A DNA stretch of 64,000 nt from Siderastrea siderea (GCA_964030785.1 OZ034968.1:56744899-56808898), one strand, 5' to 3'; numbered from the stretch's first letter, positions 49,146 through 61,549 are shown. A program made the numbers and translations. Notes: generated from the letters alone by a model not told the origin.

Positions 49146-49325
49146 AAACACAACAGACAAACTGTAACCCTTACTTGCGACACACGTCTCATGAAAGAAA
49201 GGAAAACAGAGTCGTCCCGAGCCCGAATCGAACCAGCGTCTCCCCAGGACAACATGACAACATGTTTTTCTTTCTTTCATGAGACGTGTGTCGCCAGTAA
49301 GGGTTACAGTTTGCCTGTTGTGTTT
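49146..49325. mobile_element. 180-bp foldback element with tRNA-like loop
   Basis: Arms of about 60 bp: AAACACAACAGACAAACTG... at the left and its inverse ending TTGTGTTT at the right; both contain CTCATGAAAGAAAG. The loop, read on the minus strand, has CTGGTTCGATTCGGGC, like a tRNA B-box region. It begins 94 bp after the TPR-CHAT pseudogene stop. Confidence 0.75.
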
Positions 49326-49967
49326 ACCCTTACACTTCAGAGAGTGTTAAAAAAGTAACAAGAAATGTTGTTAGTTTGAGTGGCGTTTCCCCCTATTACT
49401 GTTTCATGGTTGAACGTATCGGCATTAATGAAAATCTCCTTGGGGAGCGTCTTAATTAACGTCAAAATTAATCAACGTCTTAATTAAGCAATTATATTCG
49501 TCGTTAAGTATTATGGATTTCGTTGGCCAGTTATCAGTGGTCTTATCTCCCAATAAATAGCTATAAAAAGTGTTTCAAAGTATATAAATGCCATCTGGAA
49601 GCTTGTAGAAATACGTGATAAAGGAAACAGAAAAAAAAAGAGAAAGGCGGCTATCCTGGAGAGGTCCAACTGGAAATGAAAGGCTTGATAACAGATATCT
49701 ATTTATACTTATATTTATTCTTTTTTTTCTTCTTTGCCTTCGCCATAGTGCGATAGGACGTTAACAGGGTTTATGCTTCATGCCTTGATGGACATAACTT
49801 AATGTCTCAGCTTAGAACTAAACATTATCTTAGTCACATATTGTTGTACTCCATCTTAATCTTCTTGTCTAACAGTAATCTGCAGTGATCTTGAAAACTT
49901 GAGTCTCAAATAATCCTTTTATCGAACCACAAACTACGAGCACAGCACGTTATCACGTCGATTTAAT

Positions 49968-49970
<3 letters not shown>

Positions 49971-50062
<92 letters not shown>

Positions 50063-50072
50063 GATTATGATT
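49971..50072. repeat. (TTA)n microsatellite
   Basis: About 33 TTA units with two or three single-base changes. Confidence 0.95.
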
Positions 50073-52369
50073 ATAGGACCTGTTAAGAGGACCACTCGTC
50101 AAGATGAAGAAACAACTGCGCAAAGTTTTCAGTATCCTTAAACTATTTAGTAGTGCGCGTTTCATACAGAAATCAAGTGATGGAAGGATATATTAGACTA
50201 TGCTAAATGTACCAGCTTTTATCGATGAGATGAGCAGCATAACTTAGCTTCCTCTACTCTATGTTTCAAAGTATAAGAAAGAAAAGAGAGAGAAAAGAGG
50301 GAATATTTTAGGTTCTGTACAGGTTTTTGCTAGTAGTAATCTATTTTAAGGAAGAATTTAAAGTGTCTGAAATTACGAATAGCAATAGTCTATACGTATC
50401 ATTTAGGGTTAACTTACTGTTTAATGAGACTTTTAATAACGGGGTATCGTAGATTCCAATTAACGAAAAGAAATGAGATGAATTGTCATTCGTCAGGCCG
50501 AGTGAAAGTGAAAAATGATTACCGTCTTATGAGGCATTTTCACCCAGCTACAAATTGGAAAAAAAACACACTTCATAAAAAAGGAGTTTGTGCCTTGATT
50601 TAATGATTATTCACTAAAAGAAGTAGGTGTGCTGTACCAACGCTATTTTAAAAGTATTTTGTCACGAGTACGCCATTGCTATAATTATTACTTTAAAAAT
50701 CATTACGTATGTGAGAGAATGAACAATTTTGTCGCCGGTCTTGCACTGCACCACCAGATGACCAGATGGCAAGGAATTACTGTAAGTAGCAAAGAGTAAA
50801 CGATGAGAGTCACGTAGGCCTAGACTTCCAACATAATCATCTCTCTACAAAAGTGACCTTTGCTCTCCCTTAATGATAAATAGTGGAGCTCTCTACTTTG
50901 CATTAAGTTATTTTTGGTCTCCAGCCGAACATTAACCCTGTTTCCGAATCTCCAGTTTTATAGCTCATGTCCTTGATCCCCGGGTCTTGATCAAATCAAC
51001 TTTGGTCAATTCAAAGCCATACAGCTATTCTGAAGGTGGGCTCAGATGAAATGGAAGTTTCGTTTCTTCTATAAGCCATTTAATTAATTCAACTTCCTTA
51101 AAGTTGGTTCAAATTCAGAAGCATAGTCATGTTTACTGGAATTACTTATCTACTTATGCTTGCGCAGAACTGAATACCCTCTGATGTTTTACGAGTTGCA
51201 TGGTAGCTTTTCAAGCCCCACAGAGCGACGACTTAATGCAAACAACGACTAAAATCTTCGCGCGTACTACTGACCGATAAGTAAAACAACCGGATAAAAC
51301 ACTTATTGGTACACAATCGCGATTATCTTCCTGGAAGGCTCCCTTGCGTGTTGCTGTTTTATTCAATGATTGTTACAAGCCCGGGAGATCGAGTACGGTT
51401 CAGGGCGCTCCTAAAAATGGGATACTACGGTGCATTACGCTGTCATCGGTTCATAGTTTGCGTGTTCCTTTGTCCTAATGTGGTAAAATTAAACGGCGTA
51501 ACAGGAGAAATAATAATAGTTCCCTCCACATCTGACGAAAGGTACGCTAAAACCACGGGAAATGACATATAGTAAGACTTAGTTTAAAACATTTTTAAAA
51601 AGTAGCTTTCTTAGCAATCTTAGCAATTCTGACGTCATACTTTGCGTGGCGTCTCCCTTTTTCTTGCAATTTTGTTGATTCACCTATAGAGGTTGTTTGC
51701 ATTGATTCTGTGGTGTCTGTTCCAATTTGGTAAACCAGCTTTATTGGATAAGTCATGCCCAGTCATCTGTATTGTGGGACTGACACCACACTCAGATAGC
51801 ATAAAATTTATTGAAGTAGCGGAGAGGTTGTCGTGACGTAGCCCCATTACCCTTATAAACAAAAGCTATAGAGAAACTGTGCTGAACATCTGATAATCGA
51901 GGCTAAGGTATTACTAAGGAACAATTTAAAGTGTTAATTTCTTTTAATTTTTGCGTACAAGTAGCGCTTTTAATTTTGATCGAGGGAAGGATAAGGGGGA
52001 TGTAGTGACGTCTTTTCTTAGAGGGGCCTACACATTTTTTATCAAAGGTGGGTTACCAGCCTCCCCTCCGCCCATTCTTCCTGTTTTCTTATATGCAATG
52101 AACCTTCTCTTGAAGGGTTGTACACTGAGATTGTTGTCGAAATAACTTATGAAATGCCAGACGCACGTAAATTGAGAAATTGAAATGTCCGGATTCTAAT
52201 CAAATCGCACTTGTACGTGCCTTGCAAAATGCTAACTTCCTGTTTCGTGTTTTGCGTGACGTACTTCCGATGGAGCTGTACGAGGAAAACATTTAGTCAC
52301 GTGAGTTCGTAGGATTGAAGAATACTGCAGGTTATTAAAACCGATGTCGAAGTTCAATAAGGGCAACTA

Positions 52370-52439
52370 GCGTTGGTGTCCCAGCTCATATTGTTGTCCT
52401 TTTGGTCACAGTTTCGTAAATCGGTCTTCTAACGAAGAG
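52370..52439 (+). other. Possible 5' UTR exon of the intact TPR-CHAT gene
   Basis: A stretch ending AACGAAGAG|GTAAGT, a consensus splice donor. The intact TPR-CHAT coding exon begins after an acceptor at 58151, so a non-coding first exon must lie upstream; this is one candidate. It shares only its general form with the candidate at 38938. Confidence 0.25.
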
Positions 52440-53056
52440 GTAAGTTAAATGCTTAAAGTTAACGTCCTAACAGTGTGCCACGTACAAGGAAAAATTCGGT
52501 GATAAATTCGAGTTTTATGATCGTCATTGTCGAACGTTTAGATGTTCTCTTTACTTGGATCGATGTTCATAAGTTGATAGTAAATGATAGTACGTGATCA
52601 ATGCTGGAAAAAATTAAGTAAAGAAAATTTGGAGAAGGCAACAACCTCAACGAAGACGCTGTAAGCAAATAAGCTTCGATTGTGCTGAGATCATTGTGTC
52701 TGGATGCATCGTGTTTTTTACGTCTCTTGATTATGTACCTGAGAAACTGAAATTACTTAGAGTCTACTCCGGTGGCAATTAGAAATTAAACCCCTATTAA
52801 GCTCTAAGTCCCCTACCAAGCCCTTCTATTTAGCTCTGTAAAGCCCCCCTCTCAGAGCGCTGCTGCTTACTGTTTCTTCGGTATGAGATTAGCACAGAAT
52901 GTTCTTGCGTTTAAGACATCGTAAACTTGTTATGTCACAAATGATCGCAAAGAACCGTATCATGAAGTATCATGAACATCATCAATTAGGCAAGGTGATT
53001 GGGATAAATTTTGATCGCATGATCACAGAAATTGGCTTCTATGTGCTTGCATGACT

Positions 53057-53293
53057 CCTGGGGGAGGGTACTCTCTTGTTCGGGCTGATTTGGTAGGTGT
53101 GTCCTGCCCCAAGTGGTATGGATGTTAGCCACTTTGTTCTGAAAAAAGTGGTATTTAATTTTAGAGGCCTGCTGAGATGTGAAAATGGGTTATGGAAATT
53201 AATGTTTTCTAGCCTGAAATAGGGTGAAGGTTTGGAGAAACAGGTGGCATTATATTAACCCTCACCCACATTTTTTTGAGGAGTACCCCCCGG
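53057..53293. mobile_element. 237-bp MITE with 8-bp target duplication
   Basis: Flanked by GCATGACT on both sides (53049-53056 and 53294-53301). The ends are CCTGGGGGAGGGTACTC and, from the right, CCGGGGGGTACTC. The 8-bp duplication fits hAT-type insertion, and the CC-GGGGG termini resemble those of the element at 8276-8811. Confidence 0.8.
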
Positions 53294-54133
53294 GCATGAC
53301 TGCAATGCATTGCGGCTTTGAGCAGTGGATCACAAGACCATCACAGGGAGTAGAATGTGGTTCTTAATCTTCTGTGATAAATTATTGGTGATTGTCGGCG
53401 ATCACAATCGCAGGATCAAGAAAATTGCAGGATTGTGTTTGTTTATATTTAGCAGTTTGGCAGTTGATTTCAATCATCTGCACATATAACGCAAGAATGT
53501 CTTGGCTTGAACGATAATTTTTGCAAAGCTGTTCTGCATAGCCGGTTCTCAAAATTTTTCACTGCAAGTGACAGAGCTACATCTAAACTGGAAATTATTA
53601 TGTTCAATGAGGACACAATCAACAAAATTGGTGAAATTTATTTTTTAATCAACTGAACATGCCTGATATCATTTGCGAGGCAAAAAAGGAAATTATTTGT
53701 CATAGTTAAAGAGAAAAAGTTTGAATGATGGGAACTAGTAACCGACTCGTAGCTATGAAGTAAATGAAAGCAAACTTGCACGAACTCAGAGAAATCATTG
53801 TGTTAATTTCAGGACATCTTGGAATGGAAAGGTTAGTTATCAATGAAGTTATGAAGTTATGAAGCCATGCTCATATGCATTTCACTGTGCATAGTGCTCA
53901 CAATTTTTTCTGTTATTTTAGACAACAAATTAACATCAGTTTTTATGGATCTGTATGGTTATTGAAAATAAAATTTTGTCATGTAACATTGTCAGCTTTG
54001 GTAACTGACAAAATATGACAAAATTTTTTATCATTAACCGTACAGATGCATAAAAACTGACATCAATTTGTTATAAGTTTCCACTGTTCCATACCTGGAC
54101 AGGGTAACAAACTTTCAAAATAAAATTTACACG

Positions 54134-54627
54134 TACAGTATTTCCTCGAATAATAGCCGTCCCTCGATTATTATGCCCCCCCCCCCCCTTGAATAATCGC
54201 CTCCCTTTAGTGGAAATAAATCACCTCCCTCGAATAATACTCCCCCACCCCCTCAACTCCCTTGAATACTGGTAATCACCCTGGAGGATAATGTTGAAGT
54301 GGGGGTCTGGTCCAGCAGGACTGAGTGATGATTTGAGCTCTGATGCTGAGGCTTTAAATTATTATATTGACTCTTATTATACTGCTCTGGTGCTTATTAT
54401 ACTGCTATTACATTGCTTGCTGCTTAAGTAAATGTTATATTGACATTGAAAATTAGTCAAAGGAACCAAATTGAGAACACTTAGAAAGCCTGTGTTCAGT
54501 TTACAGGTGATTATTTTTTTATTAAATGAGATAATAAAACAAAATTATTAGGGCACAACTTGCAACAGTTATTATTTGAAATAATCTCCCCCCTCGATTA
54601 ATTGCCCTGTTTTGGTGCTGTACTGTA
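54134..54627. mobile_element. 494-bp repeat with short TIRs, TACAGTA ends
   Basis: Begins TACAGTA and ends TACTGTA, which would fit a TA target site with CAGTA termini. CTCGAATAAT and CTCGATTA motifs with C runs recur inside. The long arms do not match well, so the borders are tentative. Confidence 0.45.
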
Positions 54628-56322
54628 GATGCTGGCCTATGCTTCAGCTGGGAGTGACAGCAAAAAAGGGTTTGGTGTAAAAAAAAAAAAGAACAATCAC
54701 TCCCAGCTATCATTCGAGGAAATATGGTACTTATCACATCCTGCAAGCTCCACATATTTCTTCTCTTTATTTATCAGACATTCCTTGTTCTATGTAAGTG
54801 AAGTAATGTGCTATCTTTTTCAAGGGGCTTGAAATTAATTCAGCCCCCATTAAGGGCTGAGCTTTTGTGTTTTTGGAGACAATCCATAGCCTGCTTATTA
54901 AAAACTTACCCAGCTATCAATGTTTTCCCTGACTTGGGGTAGGGCAGACCTACCTAGAGGAATTAATGACATAAAATAGAATAAGCTTTATAGACATCTT
55001 GTTCCCATTATGGAGCACCCCATTGTGGTCAGTCTTTCAGGTAAGTGTCCCCACTCCCTGGAAAGGTGCTGACAAATGTCTTTAATATGCATTTTTTTCT
55101 TCGATGGGTTCATCTTTTGGATTGGTGATTAGTAGAGTGTACATTGCTGTGATTATTTCATACTAGCTCTCCTATTCACAGTTTACAAGAATTTAAAACA
55201 CTCAATTTTTATTTCATGGATTAATTGATTGATTATGAAATTTATCACAACTTAATTACAGCTGCTTTAATGACAGATTATGTTTCACAGGGGAAAAAAT
55301 CCTTAAAAATTTTACACCAGTAACCTAGGTCAGTTCCTCGTCAAAAAAGTACTTCGGCTTCAGATAACAGCCTGAACAAATAACTCTCTAATTTCTCCAG
55401 AAATAAACTTGAAAGGATCATATTGAACAGTCTGTTTTGCAGGATCTGCAGATTAGGTAGTAACATGAAATGTCCACTCCAGCAACATGTATCAACTTCT
55501 ATTTTTTAGGTGAGTGAAAAACATGTTAGTGCAGACAATAAATGTATAAAGTGCTGTGCCCACCAAACTGTTGTCGAATGAGGTTAACATTAATTAATTA
55601 AGCCTTAAATGTTAAAACAGATAAAAGATTTTGTTGATTGTTAATGGGAAATATGTCATTTGTCTGAACCAGGAGGAGCTCCCTTGAAGTTACTAAAGTC
55701 AAAAAGCCTTTTAACAATATGGGTAAATAACTTAGGGCAAAATTAAAACTATGCCTGCCCTCCCCTGGGTCATGGAAAACATTGAAAGGAGCATAATTAA
55801 GTATGTAAGATAACTGATGTCAGCCTTCCTCTGAATGGAGTTTATCATAATGTGACAGTGATTTTACATCAGTTCATACAAAGTCAAATAGAAAACTGTA
55901 AGCCTATCATAATTATATAATAAACTACACGTCATATTAATGTGTCACAGAAAACTCATTTTATCAGGCTAGCTTGGGATGGATATCCACATTAATACCA
56001 TATTCGAGTGCATTGCATTAAAATATTTTGCCCCATAATTCCATATTTTCCCCATTTTAACACTGTCATGTCGCACCTTCCCAAAGGACAGTGAAACTAA
56101 TACTTAAATAATTATTTTTTGAGTATTTAAAAAATTACCAAAGGTAGATTTCCCTCAGAATGTTGATATCTATATAAAGCTATCCCTGATAGAAAACATT
56201 GCATCGCCTCTCTCTTTGTTCCCTCCCCTTCCACTATTAGTGACTGCAGGTCCCTGATAAACTTCATTCACCTATGCTGCAGACATGAGAGTGTATTCCC
56301 ATTTCTGTTTTTTAGTTTATTG

Positions 56323-56344
56323 ATCATCATTGTCGTCGTCATCG

Positions 56345-56383
<39 letters not shown>

Positions 56384-56418
56384 GCATCATCATCATCATC
56401 ATCATTGTTATTATTATT
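56323..56418. repeat. (CAT)n microsatellite with flanking CGT and TTA units
   Basis: CGT units, then about 22 CAT units, then a few TTA units. Confidence 0.9.
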
Positions 56419-57549
56419 TTTGTTCCAGAAAGTTATAAACATTTCAAGGATCTATGGAAAGATGTTTATTTATAGTTGTATGGTGTTTATCAAAGATTAA
56501 AAAGTATGCAGCTTAGAAAACAAAACCTTTGGCTGGTGAGGTGTAACCCAAAATTTAGCTTACTGTCCAAAAAGTAATTTTCCTTAATTGCCTCTTCATT
56601 GCGTAAGCATTTTCAGTGGAGGAACTTAGATAACTCTTCTTTAGGTTGTAAGGAAGTTAAAGAATAATTGTTTATCTTAGGAACAGTGGCCTTATTAATA
56701 TATATAAGTAAGCATTCAGTGCTCGATTGAATGAAATTGAATATCTCACAAAAAATGCTATTTAAAATTCAAGCTAACTTTGCACTAGTTGAAGAAATTA
56801 AACTTGTCTAGCTAGTCTTTATGGTTGTCCTACTAGCAAACGAAATTATATTTCACCTTAAATGGACACCTTCCGTAAGGTGGACATGCGGAACAGTTTG
56901 GTTAAAAGTGGCAAAGGTTTTAGACGAATTTTAAGTTGACTTGTTAATAAAAAAAAGGTTCCATTTCTTTCTTATAGTGTTTTAGGTGTGACGCAAAAAT
57001 TTCTAAAATTGGGATCTTATCTTTACTTCTGCACGCCGAATCACGAAATTAGCAAGTAAAAATATGAAATGTGCTATTATGTTGTTTTGATTCGTCCTAC
57101 CTTATATCGAAAGGGCGTTAAGCTGCTGTAAATCAACAAACCAGATGTTTCCAATACAGTTGCGTCTTTTTGCAAGACCCAAAAAGACCAGGGAACTTTT
57201 ACCTCACTGCAAAAAGTTGAACCTGCATTATACTTTGGTAACTCATTTCAACAGGAGATGTATTTGTAGCTAAGCTTTGGTCGAGGAATCCAAAATGAAA
57301 TTTGTTCAGTTTCGTACTTTCTGTATATGTTAAGGCTGTCAGGTATGTGGTCTGCCAGTTAAAAATCGTATTCTTCCTGGATTACGCCATTCCATTTGAG
57401 GTGATAACACTACCAAGTTTTCTCAAGCCATTCTACTAGGTTTATTTGCTTTCATAAATCCAGTTCTTTACGTTTCCTGACGGTTAGCGTTTTTCGTTGT
57501 GTCGGTTTTCAGACCAGTTCTCCAGATCGTTTTTAACGCTAATGTACCA

Positions 57550-57618
57550 TGCACGCAGAGGTTTCTTGGTCGCCCCATGTTCCGAACATGGGGCGACCAA
57601 GAAAAACCTGTGCTTGCA
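57550..57618. repeat. Near-perfect palindrome of about 70 bp
   Basis: A 41-bp exact core (57563-57603) is centred on ATGTTC-C-GAACAT and includes TTGGTCGCCCC with its inverse GGGGCGACCAA. The outer arms (TGCACGCAGAGG and CCTGTGCTTGCA) still match partly. There is only one unpaired base at the centre. It lies about 570 bp before the TPR-CHAT coding exon. Confidence 0.85.
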
Positions 57619-58151
57619 GAATAGTGGTATTTTTATCTTGGTAATTGAGTTCAGCCTAAGAGATTTGGAGATCTTTTTGTATCTTTTCTCTTGAATTTGT
57701 TCAACACCACTGGACCCCCGAGATCATTTAGCCCAGGGGCTATGAAAAGTTTCCACTTCCCCATGTTGTTACTATCTAAATATTTTTGTACCCAGAGAGA
57801 CTTAAGAGCTTTGTTAAAAGACACGATATCAGTCATCATAAGCCGCTGCCGTTTACGTAGTGTCTTATTATAACAATTCTTTTAGTTCTAACTCCCTTTT
57901 CCTTCCCGAGAAAGTTCAAAAAGTGTTTTTTTACTTCCTTTATAATTTGAGAATTTTACTGAAGAGGTGACAAGGGATTAATTATTTGAGGGGGAAAAGC
58001 AGACCCAGAGATTCAGTGCTTTCGTTTTTCTTTTCATTTTACCGGTTTAAAATTTGCTCCGGGTAGCGTTTTCCAATTATCCTTCGAGGGAACACTACAG
58101 CTGTTTTGATTGTAAAACAACAACTGAAACTGAATGCCCTTTCTACTGCAG

Positions 58152-58192
58152 GTGAATACTTGACAAGAGGCAAACGGCGCTACATCTTAGAA
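58152..58192 (+). other. 5' part of the TPR-CHAT coding exon before the ATG
   Basis: From the acceptor TACTGCAG| the frame reads [14 protein letters not shown] before MAERKS. The same place in the broken copy has an equally good acceptor and an alignable pre-ATG segment. If an upstream exon is coding, this stretch could be translated. Confidence 0.45.
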
Positions 58193-61100
58193 ATGGCAGA
58201 AAGGAAGTCAGAAGTTATAAAGTACTACAAGAGAGATCTTGAAATTGCCAAGGAAACAGGTGACAGGACCGCAGAAGGACGTGCCCATGAAAATCTCGGC
58301 GAAGCCTATGAAGACCTTGGCGAATACCAACAAGCGATAGAGCATTATGAAAAATATCTAAGCATCGCCAAAGAAGTTGGTAACAAGGCCGGAGAAGGGA
58401 GTGCTTATGGGTTTCTCGGTCAAACGCACTGTAGGCTTACTGACTTTCAACAAGCGATAGAGTTCTACAAGAAGTATCTGAGTATTGCGGAGGAAATTGG
58501 TGACAGGGATGGAGAAGGCTCTGCCTATAGCAGTGTTGGCAATGCTTATTCGTCACTTGCCGACTTCCGGCAAGCCATAGTGTACTACAAGAAAGGTCTG
58601 AGTATTGCCATGGAAGTGGGCAACAAGGGCAGAGAGGAACATTGCTGTGGCAATCTCGGAATTTCGTATTATAATGTTGGTGACTTCCAACAAGCGATAG
58701 AGTATCTCATCAGATACTCGAATGTGGCCAAGGAAGTGGGCGACGTAGCCGGAGAAGGAAATGCCTATTGTCTTCTCGGTAATGCCTATCAATCGCTTAA
58801 TGACTTAGAACAAGCTGTAGAATGTCACAACAAACATCTGACTATTGCTAAGGAACTGGGTGATAGAAACGGAGAAGGACTTGCTTATGGCGATCTTGGC
58901 AACACATATAAAGCACTTTGTAAATTCCAACAAGCGATAGAGTATTACAAGAAAGATCTTAGCATTACCAAAGAAGTTGCTAACAGGCGAAGAGAAGGAA
59001 GGGTCAATGGAAATCTCGGCAACGCTTATGATAGCGTTGGAGACTTCCAGCAAGCAATAGAGTACCACAAGAAACATTTGAGCATTGCAAAAGAAGTGAG
59101 GGATAGGGCCCAAGAAGGGTGTGCCTATGCAAATCTCGGCAACGGTTATAGAGCGCTTGGTGACTTCCAACAAGCCATGCAGTACCACAAAAAGTATTTA
59201 AGCATTTCTCAGGAACTAGGTGACAAGGCTCGAGAAGGACGCGCCTATGGCAATCTCGGAACCTTATATCAGGCTCTTGGCGACTTCCAACAAGCGATAG
59301 AGTACCACAAGAAGGATCTCAGCATTGCCAAGGAACTGGGTGCCCAGGCTACAGAAAGAACTGCCTACAATAACCTCGGCGTCGCTTGTCGAGCACTTGG
59401 TGACTTTCAACAAGCCATAGAGTATCACAAAAAAGCACTGAGCATTGCCAAGGAAGTTGGCGACAAGGTAGGAGAAGGAGGTTCCTATGGCAATCTAGGC
59501 AACGCTTATGAGTCACTTGCTGACTTCCGTCAAGCAATAGAGTACCACAAGGAGCATCTGAGGATTACCAAGGACGTTGGAGACAGGGCTGGAGAAGGGT
59601 CTGCCTATGGAAATCTCGGTAACGCTTATTATTCCCTTGGTGACTTCCAACAAGCCATAGAGTACTACAAAAAGCATCTAAAAAATGCCAAAGGAGTGGG
59701 TGATAAGGCGGGGGAAGGACGTGCCTCTGGCAATCTTGGAAACGCTTATAATGAAATCGGTGACTTGGAACAAAGCCTAGAGTACCACAAGCAACAACTG
59801 AGCATTTGTAAGGAAATAGGTGACAGGGCTACTGAGGGTGGTTGCTATGGTAATCTCGGTAGCGCTTATCGAGTACTCGGTGACCTCCAGCAAGCAATAG
59901 AATGCCATAAAAAAGGTATCAGCATTGACAAGGAAGTGGGCAATAGGGCCGGAGAAGGGGTCGCCTATCATAACTTAGCCAATGCTTATCTAGAACTTGG
60001 TGACTTCCAGCAAGCCATAGAGTACCACAAGAAAGATCTCAGCATCGCCAAGGAAGTGGGCAACATTGCAGGAGAAGCATCGTCCTCGTACTCGTTAGGT
60101 CTTGATTTTGAGTCTTTGGGGTGTTTACCTGAGGCTTTGGATTATTATCGATCCAGTGTAAAACTGTATGATATCACAAGGGCTCGTCTTCTGTCTGAAG
60201 ATGCCTGGAAAATAAGCTTTCGTGAAGTCTATCGAGCTTCGTACACCGCTCTGTGGAGAACTCTTCTAAGCCTTCAGAAGGTGGAAGAGGCTTTGTTTGC
60301 TGCAGAGCAAGGACGAGCACAGGCCTTGATGGATGCCTTAAGAGCACAATATGGTTTTCCAATTTATCCGTCATCGTCACTTGAACCTGAAGAAACGATC
60401 TCTTATTTCGTAAGGGAGTTATCTACGCAAACAGTTTTCTTAGCACTTGGAGGAAGACAAAACGCTATTAACATATGGTTACTCCGTAACGGGAATGAAA
60501 TTGAATTTAGAAAAAAGGAAATAGAAGGAAGAAGTGCACACGAAGACGCTGTTACCCTTTTACTGGATAACGCTTTGAAAGAAATTGGGGCAGGTGTCGG
60601 TGTTAGATGCGAGAATCGTTCACTGGATGAGCTTAATGATGACCAACCGTCCGAAATAGAATCACATGAAGGAAACGCTGAGTCGTCGAACTTCGCCATC
60701 AGCCCTTTGCAGCCACTGCACGATGCAGTCATAGGTCCCATTGCAGACTTGCTTCAAGGTGACGAATTAGTCATTGTCCCAGATGGTCCACTGTGCCTGG
60801 CCCCTTGGGCTGCTTTAAGTGAATCCATCAGGATCCGCACTGTTCCCTCGCTGACCAGTTTAAAACTGATCGCAAACTGCCCAGAGGAGTATCACTTTAA
60901 GAGTGGGGCGCTGCTGGTGGGTGATCCATGTCTGCAAAAAGTTACCAAAAAGCGAGGTAAGCCCATGTACAGTCAACTACCTTGTGCAAAAAAGGAAGTA
61001 GAGATGATAGGAGAAATTTTAAATATTCCAACACTGACGGGAACGGAAGCAACAAAAAAGGAGGTACTGGAAAGAATCACCGCAGTTGCCTTGGTTCACA

Positions 61101-61549
61101 TCGCAGCCCACGGACGAAAGGAAACTGGAGAAATTGCTTTGTCTCCAAATCCTGGATACAAATCCAAGATTCCTAAAGAGGAGGACTACATTTTAAAAAT
61201 ATCGGATGTCCAAGCTGTTGAGCTACGAGCAAGGCTTGTTGTTCTTAGCTGCTGTCACAGTGGTCGCGGAGAGGTGAAGTCTGAGGGTGTGGTTGGCATT
61301 GCCCGGGCTTTTCTGGCTGCCGGTGCTCGTTCTGTTCTGGTGTCTCTCTGGGCAATTTCTGACGAGGCCACCATGGAGTTCATGAAATGTTTCTACCAAC
61401 ATCTGAAAGAAGGAAAAAGCGCAAGTGTTGCTCTTCACGAGTCTATGAAGTCTCTTCGAGAGTCAGAGAAATATTGTGCCGCGAAGTACTGGGCCCCGTT
61501 TATCCTGATTGGTGACGACGTCACGCTTGAATTTGGAGAAAAACAATAA
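58193..61549 (+). CDS. TPR-CHAT protein, intact, 1118 aa
   Basis: After a half repeat (residues 1-23) come about 15 TPR units of exactly 40 residues plus a degenerate sixteenth (pattern [33 protein letters not shown]), to about residue 665. A linker with [17 protein letters not shown] and [14 protein letters not shown] leads into a C-terminal CHAT domain (about 740-1118). This caspase-fold domain keeps the His-Cys dyad: VHIAAHG with H973 and VLSCCHSG with C1021. It then has [22 protein letters not shown] and [13 protein letters not shown], all typical of CHAT. TPRs bind protein partners, and the CHAT domain is expected to be a cysteine protease; no signal peptide or membrane segment, so it is likely cytosolic. 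The coding exon follows an acceptor at 58151, so MAERKSEV at 58193 is the likely start; an upstream in-frame ATG at 58106 lies in the presumed intron. The substrate is unknown. The paralogue at 45852 is broken. Confidence 0.93.
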   Translation: MAERKSEVIKYYKRDLEIAKETGDRTAEGRAHENLGEAYEDLGEYQQAIEHYEKYLSIAKEVGNKAGEGSAYGFLGQTHCRLTDFQQAIEFYKKYLSIAEEIGDRDGEGSAYSSVGNAYSSLADFRQAIVYYKKGLSIAMEVGNKGREEHCCGNLGISYYNVGDFQQAIEYLIRYSNVAKEVGDVAGEGNAYCLLGNAYQSLNDLEQAVECHNKHLTIAKELGDRNGEGLAYGDLGNTYKALCKFQQAIEYYKKDLSITKEVANRRREGRVNGNLGNAYDSVGDFQQAIEYHKKHLSIAKEVRDRAQEGCAYANLGNGYRALGDFQQAMQYHKKYLSISQELGDKAREGRAYGNLGTLYQALGDFQQAIEYHKKDLSIAKELGAQATERTAYNNLGVACRALGDFQQAIEYHKKALSIAKEVGDKVGEGGSYGNLGNAYESLADFRQAIEYHKEHLRITKDVGDRAGEGSAYGNLGNAYYSLGDFQQAIEYYKKHLKNAKGVGDKAGEGRASGNLGNAYNEIGDLEQSLEYHKQQLSICKEIGDRATEGGCYGNLGSAYRVLGDLQQAIECHKKGISIDKEVGNRAGEGVAYHNLANAYLELGDFQQAIEYHKKDLSIAKEVGNIAGEASSSYSLGLDFESLGCLPEALDYYRSSVKLYDITRARLLSEDAWKISFREVYRASYTALWRTLLSLQKVEEALFAAEQGRAQALMDALRAQYGFPIYPSSSLEPEETISYFVRELSTQTVFLALGGRQNAINIWLLRNGNEIEFRKKEIEGRSAHEDAVTLLLDNALKEIGAGVGVRCENRSLDELNDDQPSEIESHEGNAESSNFAISPLQPLHDAVIGPIADLLQGDELVIVPDGPLCLAPWAALSESIRIRTVPSLTSLKLIANCPEEYHFKSGALLVGDPCLQKVTKKRGKPMYSQLPCAKKEVEMIGEILNIPTLTGTEATKKEVLERITAVALVHIAAHGRKETGEIALSPNPGYKSKIPKEEDYILKISDVQAVELRARLVVLSCCHSGRGEVKSEGVVGIARAFLAAGARSVLVSLWAISDEATMEFMKCFYQHLKEGKSASVALHESMKSLRESEKYCAAKYWAPFILIGDDVTLEFGEKQ

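Larger units (their letters stand above)
49053..52360. other. Intergenic with foldback and microsatellite
   Basis: Holds the foldback at 49146-49325 and the TTA tract at 49971-50072. Nothing else was recognised; the small open frames at 51306-51572 and 51951-52145 show no domain. Confidence 0.45.
52440..58151. other. Repeat-rich region upstream of the intact TPR-CHAT gene
   Basis: Contains MITEs at 53057-53293 and 54134-54627, a CAT microsatellite at 56323-56418 and a near-perfect palindrome at 57550-57618. No coding exon was recognised. The exon acceptor TACTGCAG|GTGAAT lies at 58151. Confidence 0.45.

Noticed and set aside
49953..50165. Asparagine-run open frame on the minus strand
   Set aside because: Direct translation of the TTA microsatellite.
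45852..61549. A CRISPR-linked TPR-CHAT (Craspase-type) system
   Set aside because: The domain plan is alike, but there are no cas genes or arrays and the genes are eukaryotic with splice sites; only distant domain relationship is claimed.
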